42,722 nt of DNA from Ideonella sp. MAG2 (GTDB lineage Bacteria > Pseudomonadota > Gammaproteobacteria > Burkholderiales > Burkholderiaceae_C), in contig PTEU01000006.1 of assembly GCA_004359425.1 (NCBI GenBank), forward strand, positions 144,897 to 187,618. The letters are read 5' to 3'. Positions 35,856 to 42,722 of the stretch are shown here, piece after piece. A program made the position numbers and the translations under genes. How positions within the stretch are numbered: position 1 is the stretch's first letter; each line of letters begins with the position of its first letter. The notes under the pieces were generated by a model. That model was not told where the DNA came from, did not search any database, and was given only the letters and a program-made list of their open reading frames with translations.

Positions 35856-36890
35856 ATGCAAATTGACCAAATCCTGATCAACCTGCTCAACGGCCTCAGT
35901 TCCGGCCTGCTTCTGTTCATGCTCAGCTCCGGGCTGACGCTGATTTTCAGCATGATGGGCGTGCTGAATTTTGCCCATGCCAGCTTTTACATGCTGGGCG
36001 CCTTCATTGCCTACACCGTGACGGGGTGGCTCAACTTCACCGCCGCCCTGGTGCTGGCACCGCTCATCGTCGGTGTGCTGGGGGCGCTGTTCGAGCGCGG
36101 TGTGCTGCGCAAGGTGCACAAGTACGGCCATGTGCCTGAGCTGCTGGTGACCTTTGGTTTGTCCTATGTGGCGCTGGAAGTGGTGCAGTTGATCTGGGGC
36201 CGCATTCCCTTGAACTTTGAGCCACCCACCTGGCTGCAAGGCCCGGCCTTTACGCTGATCCAGCGCACGGGCCAGGGCTTGAGTGTGGTGGCGGGCCTGG
36301 CCAGCCCTGAGACCTGCCAAAGTGTGGGCGACATGGTGGTGCAGTGCACACGCTTTCCCATGACGCGTGCCTTCATGATGCTGGTGGCCGTGGGCATGTT
36401 GGTGGCTTTGTGGTTGTTCATCACTCGCACCCGCATTGGCCTGGTGATTCAAGCCGCGCTGACCCACCCGGAGATGGTCGAGTCTTTGGGCCACAACGTG
36501 CCCCGGGTCTTTATGCTGGTGTTCGGCGCAGGTTGTGCGCTGGCGGGTTTGGCCGGTGTGATCGGTGGTGTGACCTTTGTGACCGAGCCCAATATGTCGC
36601 ACGTTGGGCCCATCATTTTTGCGGTCATCGTCATTGGCGGTATGGGCTCGCTGAGCGGCGCCTTTGTGGGTTCGCTGGTGGTGGGCATGCTGCAAACCCT
36701 GCCGCTGACGGTGGATTCCTCTTTGGCAGACGCCTTGCGCAGCCTGGGTGCCGTGGTGACACCGGAGACTGTGGGTTATCCGATTTTGCGGATCACCTTG
36801 TCCCAGGTGGCCCCCATCCTGCCCTACCTCTTATTGGTCTTGATTTTGATCTTCCGCCCCAAGGGCTTGCTGGGCACGCGGGAGGAATGA
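35856..36890 (+). CDS. livH: Branched-chain-type ABC permease LivH
   Basis: 344 aa, inner-membrane permease. MQIDQILINLLNGLSSGLLL at the N-terminus, SGLTLIFSMMGVLNFAHASFYMLGAFIAY (typical GLxLIFG-NFAHG region), and FVTEPNMSHVGPIIFAVIVI with GGMGSLSGAFVGSL near the end. Helix count and length are normal. ATG 35856 chosen over an in-frame TTG 12 bp upstream. livM starts 5 bp after its stop, with a GGAGG site within the last codons. Intact. Confidence 0.95.
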   Translation: MQIDQILINLLNGLSSGLLLFMLSSGLTLIFSMMGVLNFAHASFYMLGAFIAYTVTGWLNFTAALVLAPLIVGVLGALFERGVLRKVHKYGHVPELLVTFGLSYVALEVVQLIWGRIPLNFEPPTWLQGPAFTLIQRTGQGLSVVAGLASPETCQSVGDMVVQCTRFPMTRAFMMLVAVGMLVALWLFITRTRIGLVIQAALTHPEMVESLGHNVPRVFMLVFGAGCALAGLAGVIGGVTFVTEPNMSHVGPIIFAVIVIGGMGSLSGAFVGSLVVGMLQTLPLTVDSSLADALRSLGAVVTPETVGYPILRITLSQVAPILPYLLLVLILIFRPKGLLGTREE

Positions 36891-36894
36891 CACC

Positions 36895-37863
36895 ATGAGC
36901 CAGACCATTTCCGACACCCGGCCCCACTATCACTTCAAGCCGTGGAATGTGGGCCGCTGGATCATCTGGGGCGGTTTTGCCCTGGTCTTGCTGGCCGCAC
37001 CCTTGTTGTGGACCAGCAGCCTGGCCCAAACCATGCTGAGCCAGATGGGCATCGCCATCATCGTCTGCCTGGCCTACAACATGCTGTTGGGCCAAGGCGG
37101 CATGTTGAGTTTTGGCCATGCGGTCTACAGCGGCTTGGGTGCCTATTTGGCCATCCATGCGCTCAACAAGATTGGCGCGGGCTGGTGGCTGCCCGTCAGC
37201 ATGGTGAAGTTCATCGGCTACTCAACCCGGCATGTGCGCTACATCGCCTTCATCTTGTCTGGCTTCTTTGCAGGTATTGGCGGCGGCTTGTCGGCCATCA
37301 ATACCGAGATCGTCAATGCCGAAGTGGTGGGCGCAGCGCGGTCCGGCGCCTACCTGCTCTTTGTGTTCTTGGGTGGAGCCACCTTCTTCTTCGGACCCAT
37401 CATTGGCGCGGTGCTCATGGTCTTTGCGCTGGTGCTGCTGTCCGAGTGGACGCAGGCCTGGCAGCTCTACCTGGGCCTGACCTTTGTGCTGATGGTCATG
37501 TATGCGCCGGGCGGCTTTGCCGGGCTGATCATGATGAATCTGCGCGTGGCGTCATTCGGCAAGTTGGGAAAGCTCTGGACCGCCTATCTGGCGCTCGGTG
37601 GCGCCGGGATGGTGGTGTTGATGGGCGCCTCCGCCATGATTGAGATGGTGTTTCACCTTCAACTCAATGCCGCCTTGGGGGCCGAGGTGCCCTTCATGGG
37701 CGCCACCCTCAACGCCTTGGGCAAAGATGCCTGGGTGGGCTCTGTCTTTGTGGTGCTGACGGGGGTGGGCCTGTTTGAGGTGGCCCGGCGTCAGTTCAAT
37801 CTGCAGTGGGGTGAAACCCAAGAGGAGATTGAGAAAGAAATCAAACGTCGGGAGACCCTGTGA
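36895..37863 (+). CDS. livM: Branched-chain-type ABC permease LivM, about 125 residues missing in frame
   Basis: 322 aa. The N-terminal half (YNMLLGQGGMLSFGHAVYSG, ALNKIGAGWWLPVS) is joined at ~37203 to the segment FIGYSTRHVRYIAFILSGFF, which in relatives lies 110-125 residues further on. The C-terminal half is normal (GAARSGAYLLFVFLGGATFFFG, MYAPGGFAG) plus an extra two-helix tail ending QEEIEKEIKRRETL. The frame stays open, so a protein could be made, but several helices and the conserved GTTFAMITLG-type segment that I expect are gone. Its TGA overlaps the livG ATG. Confidence 0.85.
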   Translation: MSQTISDTRPHYHFKPWNVGRWIIWGGFALVLLAAPLLWTSSLAQTMLSQMGIAIIVCLAYNMLLGQGGMLSFGHAVYSGLGAYLAIHALNKIGAGWWLPVSMVKFIGYSTRHVRYIAFILSGFFAGIGGGLSAINTEIVNAEVVGAARSGAYLLFVFLGGATFFFGPIIGAVLMVFALVLLSEWTQAWQLYLGLTFVLMVMYAPGGFAGLIMMNLRVASFGKLGKLWTAYLALGGAGMVVLMGASAMIEMVFHLQLNAALGAEVPFMGATLNALGKDAWVGSVFVVLTGVGLFEVARRQFNLQWGETQEEIEKEIKRRETL

Positions 37864-38663
37864 TGAGTGCCACATCCACCATGACCGACACGTTTGCGCT
37901 GGAGCTGCGCGATGTGCGCAAGAGCTTTGGCCGCACCGAGATCATTCGCGGGGCCAGCTTGCAGGTCAAGCCTGGCGAGCGCGTGGCCATCATCGGGCCG
38001 AACGGCGCGGGCAAGTCGACCTTGTTCAACCTGATGAGTGGCCGCTTTGACATCACCAGCGGCGAGATCCTGCTGCGTGGGCAACGCATTGATGGCAAAA
38101 CACCATTTGAGATCGCCCGCATGGGCCTCTCGCGCAGTTTTCAGGTCAGCAATCTGTTCACCCGCTTGTCTGTGTTTGAAAACATCCGCTGTGCGCTGCT
38201 CTGGTCTACGGGCCAGCGCTATGCTTTTTGGCGCTTCTTGGCCGATTTGAAAGAGGTCAACGAGCGGGCCGATCAAGTGTTGGAGATGATCCGCCTGGAC
38301 AAGCGCCGCGATCAGATGGCCATGAACCTGACCTATGCCGAGCAACGTGCACTGGAGATTGGCATCACCATTGCGGGCGGCTCGGATGTCATCTTGCTGG
38401 ACGAGCCCACCGCAGGCATGAGCAAAAGCGAGACCAAGCGCTTTGTGCAACTCATCCGTGAAGTGACCGAGGGCAAAACCCTGCTGACCGTGGAGCATGA
38501 CATGGGCGTGGTGTTTGGCTTGGCCGACCGCATTGCGGTGCTGGTCTATGGCGAAGTGATTGCCTTTGACACCCCTGAAGCCGTGCGCGCCAACCCGCGT
38601 GTGCAAGAGGCTTATCTGGGCTCGGTCTTGGCAGAAACCCAAGCGGCGGAGGCGCAGGCATGA
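37863..38663 (+). CDS. livG: Branched-chain-type ABC ATPase LivG
   Basis: 266 aa. Walker A GPNGAGKST, signature NLTYAEQRALEIG (the LSYGEQR position), Walker B VILLDEPTAGMS, switch LTVEHDMGVVFGLADRI. ATG 37863 chosen; a GTG one codon earlier also fits. Overlaps livM at its start and livF at its end (ATGA), so all three are coupled. Intact. Confidence 0.95.
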   Translation: MSATSTMTDTFALELRDVRKSFGRTEIIRGASLQVKPGERVAIIGPNGAGKSTLFNLMSGRFDITSGEILLRGQRIDGKTPFEIARMGLSRSFQVSNLFTRLSVFENIRCALLWSTGQRYAFWRFLADLKEVNERADQVLEMIRLDKRRDQMAMNLTYAEQRALEIGITIAGGSDVILLDEPTAGMSKSETKRFVQLIREVTEGKTLLTVEHDMGVVFGLADRIAVLVYGEVIAFDTPEAVRANPRVQEAYLGSVLAETQAAEAQA

Positions 38664-39358
38664 CGCTCAAATTGGAGAACGTACACGCCTATTACGGCAA
38701 GAGCCATGTGCTGCACGGCGTGGGCCTCACGGTGGGCGAGGGCGAGATCGTCAGCCTGCTGGGCCGCAATGGCTCGGGCCGCTCCACCACCGTCAAGGCC
38801 ATCATGGGCTTGGTGGATGCGACAGGGTCCATTCAGTTCAAGGGCCAGGAACTTGTCGGCCAAAAGGCGTTTGAGATTGCCCACCTGGGCGTGGGCTATG
38901 TGCCGGAGAACCGCGATATCTTTCCCAAACTGACGGTGCATCAAAACCTACAGCTTGGCCAGAAAGGCGGCAAGAAAAAGGGCCGCTGGGACTTTGAGGA
39001 CATGTACCAAATGTTCCCTCGCCTCAAGGAGCGCCAGCATACCGAGGCCGGTGTGCTCTCCGGCGGCGAGCAGCAGATGCTCACGCTCTGCCGCACTTTG
39101 ATGGGCGACCCGGACCTGATCATGATTGATGAGCCTACCGAGGGCCTGGCACCCAAGATCGTGGAGCTGGTGGCCGAATACCTACGGGAGTTGAAGCGGC
39201 GCGGCATCAGCGTGCTGCTGGTGGAGCAAAAACTCACCATCGCGCTGGAGGTCTCAGAGCGCTGCCTGGTGATGGGCCACGGCCGCATTGTGTTTGAGGG
39301 CACGCCCACGGCGCTGAAGGCCGACAGCTATGTGCGCAAGGAGTGGCTGGAGGTCTGA
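38660..39358 (+). CDS. livF: Branched-chain-type ABC ATPase LivF with Arg in Walker A
   Basis: 232 aa. The P-loop reads GRNGSGRSTT, so the usual Walker A lysine is R41; signature LSGGEQQML, Walker B LIMIDEPTEGLAP, and the switch His is replaced in VLLVEQKLTIAL (normal for LivF). I believe an Arg here recurs in related betaproteobacterial LivF proteins, but this is from memory. Ends 1 bp before the convergent thioredoxin-fold gene. Otherwise intact. Confidence 0.94.
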   Translation: MTLKLENVHAYYGKSHVLHGVGLTVGEGEIVSLLGRNGSGRSTTVKAIMGLVDATGSIQFKGQELVGQKAFEIAHLGVGYVPENRDIFPKLTVHQNLQLGQKGGKKKGRWDFEDMYQMFPRLKERQHTEAGVLSGGEQQMLTLCRTLMGDPDLIMIDEPTEGLAPKIVELVAEYLRELKRRGISVLLVEQKLTIALEVSERCLVMGHGRIVFEGTPTALKADSYVRKEWLEV

Positions 39359-39359
39359 C

Positions 39360-40238
39360 TTACTGTGTTGGCATGGCCAGTAACCCTATTTCCTGCAGGT
39401 TCTGTGAAATTTTTTGTTTGCTGCCATCAAGCCAGCCCAAGTGGCTAGAAACTATCACGCCATCCTTGATGAAAAAGAAGTATGGAACCGCCAATATGTC
39501 GCGTTCTGGCCAATGCTTACGGTCAATGACAAAACGCCCAGGTGTAGAGGATTCAGTATTCATCCATTCAAGGTAGGTCTTCCTTGAAATATCTATATCT
39601 GGGCTGTCTATCCAAAGTGAATGGCTTCGAAAAACTGCAGAAATACGAGGGTCAGAATTTATTTCTTTTTTAGCTTTCTCACAAAAACTGCATCCAGGAG
39701 TGAAGTAGACGACAACATGTGCGCCTATGTTCAAATTGACGAACTTTTGATAAGCGGAGGCACCATCTGATGAAAGCGCAAAATAGGAGGCGATATCCGG
39801 GTTTTGGGACGCAGATGGCTTAAAGGAAATCCAACTTTTATTGTTATTCGGGCGCCACTTATCTGCGAATATCTTGGCCTTTTCAAATTGTCCTGATCGC
39901 AGCAGCTTTGAAATTGCTATAGACCTCATTCGAGTAATTTTTTGATTGTGCTGCTGAGGCTGTTGGGCGATGAATAATATGCAGTTGGCTAGGGCTTCAG
40001 ATGGCTTTTTATTGAATGCATCAGCTAGGGCGTAAAAAACTTCTTCACTGTCTGATTTTAGATCTTCGGAAATTACTTTTTGAAGTGACTGATTAACTTC
40101 CTTCGCTGATAGCGAATTATCTGGATTTTCAGAGCAAATTTCAATTGATTTACGCGCTAGTTCAGTCTGATTGGTACTGCTTTCAGCAGATGATTGATGG
40201 GGGAATCCGAGGGCTGCGGCGAGCAATAGTATCTTCAT
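39360..40238 (-). CDS. Secreted thioredoxin-fold protein with CSFC motif
   Basis: 292 aa, AT-rich against its surroundings. Signal peptide MKILLLAAALGFPHQSSAES (ATG 40238; an in-frame TTG at 40259 is less likely). The first ~150 residues are helical, repeat-like and unrecognised. The C-terminal half is a thioredoxin fold: HVVVYFTPGCSFCEKAKKEI gives the CxxC active site, and RDILAVPYFFFIKDGVIV the cis-Pro. DsbC/TraF-like periplasmic thiol-disulfide isomerases have such an active site placement. It follows a Cys-rich secreted protein, which could be its substrate; inference. Confidence 0.75.
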   Translation of the reverse strand: MKILLLAAALGFPHQSSAESSTNQTELARKSIEICSENPDNSLSAKEVNQSLQKVISEDLKSDSEEVFYALADAFNKKPSEALANCILFIAQQPQQHNQKITRMRSIAISKLLRSGQFEKAKIFADKWRPNNNKSWISFKPSASQNPDIASYFALSSDGASAYQKFVNLNIGAHVVVYFTPGCSFCEKAKKEINSDPRISAVFRSHSLWIDSPDIDISRKTYLEWMNTESSTPGRFVIDRKHWPERDILAVPYFFFIKDGVIVSSHLGWLDGSKQKISQNLQEIGLLAMPTQ

Positions 40239-40287
40239 GACAATACAATTATCCGACAAGGAATTTTATGCATGTGGTATGTTGGCT

Positions 40288-40311
40288 GCCCAAGACTACT
40301 ACATCTTGGGC
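40288..40311. terminator. Perfect stem-loop between the two AT-rich genes
   Basis: GCCCAAGA (40288-40295) pairs with TCTTGGGC (40304-40311) around an 8-nt loop, just beyond the 40321 stop. It lacks a good T-run on the minus strand, so it may be an attenuator or mRNA-stabilising hairpin. Confidence 0.55.
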
Positions 40312-40320
40312 GGCTCTCTA

Positions 40321-40839
40321 TTATTTTGGTGAACAACTGCTTGGGCAGGTCATCTTATCATTTGCCGTGCAATATCCACCGTTACAGTAATGTTTGTCCG
40401 AAGCAGGGTGTGGTTTCCTCTTAAGAGCGGCCTTCGCAAGGTTTACTGCCCGGTAATCAGCTTGAGTGAGGAATTTGCCATTGTGGTGATGAGCGGCAAG
40501 CTCTTCAACTCCTAGGCTGGCAAAGACCGCGTATGCCTCCGCAGGGGATAACTCATTCGCAATGTCTGCTGTCATGAATGAAGTGATGGTGCCATCGGCA
40601 TTTGTGGTGGCGGTGTCATATAGGCGCCACTTTGCAGCCTCAGACTATTTATTAAAGGCATTGCCGGGGTCAGTGGAGCTGATTTGAGCAAATAGATCTT
40701 GCTTTGTCTTTGTAGTAAATTGCTTGTTCTTTTGAACTTCTCCGACTTTAGGGATGGATTCAACAGACCTGTCAGCAGAAAAAGAAGCGAGGGGCAAAGC
40801 TATCAGTGCCAGTGCCGCGATTAGGGAATGTGGTTTCAT
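40321..40839 (-). pseudogene. Small secreted Cys-rich protein split by one in-frame amber codon
   Basis: ATG 40839 with AGGAGA upstream gives signal peptide MKPHSLIAALALIALPLASF (cleavage near FSA-DRS). The frame reads to NAFNK, meets TAG at 40647-40645, then stays open in the same frame for another 107 codons through SEAAKWRLYDTATTNADG, FMTADIANELSPAEAYAVFA and ALKRKPHPASDKHY to a Cys-rich end (CNGGYC, then CPSSC) stopping at 40321. Whole length 172 codons. The downstream half also has an internal ATG at 40575. Either a nonsense mutation in a real gene or translational restart/readthrough. Family unknown to me. Confidence 0.68.
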
Positions 40840-41001
40840 TTTCTCTCCTGGTTTGGGTATTAATGGCTTGTCGACGCAAGGGATTTTTGCCAGCCCTTCC
40901 GCCACGGATACTTTTGCATTGCCCTGTTGTCTTGTCAAGCTTTCAATGGTCGATGTGATGGTTTACCCTGAAATTCAACGCCTTTGCGTCCAGGGTTGAT
41001 C

Positions 41002-41045
41002 TTGTCACTGCAGTGACAACTGTTGCAGGTTTGGCAATCTATACT
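41002..41045 (+). promoter_or_regulatory. 18-bp perfect palindrome and -10 box upstream of the FadB/J-type gene
   Basis: TTGTCACTGCAGTGACAA (41002-41019) is its own reverse complement, a typical dimeric-repressor (TetR- or GntR-like) operator shape. A TATACT -10 hexamer lies at 41040-41045, so the palindrome covers the -35 region and would block transcription when bound. ATG is 40 bp downstream. The regulator is not in the window. 40840-41001 holds nothing else I recognise. Confidence 0.65.
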
Positions 41046-41084
41046 CTTTGGTATTCCACACCTTCTCAATAGAGGCTTCTAATC

Positions 41085-42722
<1,638 letters not shown>

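Noticed and set aside
34310..35953. 547-codon minus-strand frame opposite livJ
   Set aside because: Shadow; its end crosses the selO remnant and the liv leader in a way no real gene would.
40645..40647. Pyrrolysine decoding of the amber codon
   Set aside because: No pyl genes here and unlikely in this lineage; mutation, readthrough or restart is simpler.

Overview
The window comes from a high-GC betaproteobacterium, most likely a Burkholderiales/Comamonadaceae-type organism. This is inferred from protein style, gene neighbourhoods (fdhE-selA-selB-tRNA-Sec; selO-msrB-yciB-bolA-PPIase; Liv-type ABC operon) and a dispersed repeat of a kind I associate with that family. No taxonomic marker such as rRNA is present.

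Layout. 1-10852 (+): respiratory selenium-dependent formate dehydrogenase (alpha, beta, gamma), its maturation factor FdhE, then the selenocysteine machinery selA, selB and tRNA-Sec. The selA-selB pair is split by three genes: an acyl-CoA dehydrogenase-like flavoprotein, a cytosolic PhnD-like binding protein, and a TusA-like/ferritin-like fusion. 10869-13052 (+): a GcvH-like lipoyl protein, a secreted single-Cache protein and a chemoreceptor. 13065-17463 (-): a DUF2330 / RnfD-like / VIT-vWA operon. 17551-20525 (-): a tungsten aldehyde oxidoreductase operon of the aorABCDE kind. 20526-23585: an accessory patch with an AT-rich HEPN-type gene and a toxin-antitoxin pair, bracketed by two inverted copies of a roughly 235-bp hairpin-ended repeat. 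23586-27823: SppA, tungstate-binding TupA, a remnant of its ABC ATPase, and MoeA, which fit with the W/Mo enzymes nearby. 28038-29777: a PQQ alcohol dehydrogenase with the lanthanide-type Asp-x-Asp signature behind a near-perfect sigma-54 promoter. 29855-34470: tesA/ybbA divergent pair, then a PPIase, bolA, yciB, msrB, selO housekeeping block. 34544-39358 (+): complete branched-chain-type ABC importer operon livJHMGF. 39360-40839 (-): AT-rich accessory pair, a thioredoxin-fold protein and a secreted Cys-rich protein split by one amber codon. 41085-end (+): FadB/FadJ-type beta-oxidation enzyme, running off the window.

A theme cuts across all regions: about a dozen genes are missing an internal block or one end. 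In several cases the two retained halves are clean and highly conserved right up to the junction (fdoG, acyl-CoA dehydrogenase, MCP, AorB/AorC, TupC, MoeA, PPIase, SelO, LivM, DUF2330, RnfD-like, VIT). Two junctions carry exact short duplications from nearby (97 bp direct, 36 bp inverted). The pattern resembles collapsed assembly gaps or amplification chimeras more than natural decay, so the gene absences here should not be read as biology until checked against reads.

Functionally the window joins trace-element enzymes: Se (Fdh), W/Mo (Fdh, Aor, TupA, MoeA, MoaD-like) and probably a lanthanide (PQQ-ADH). All oxidise C1 compounds, aldehydes or alcohols.
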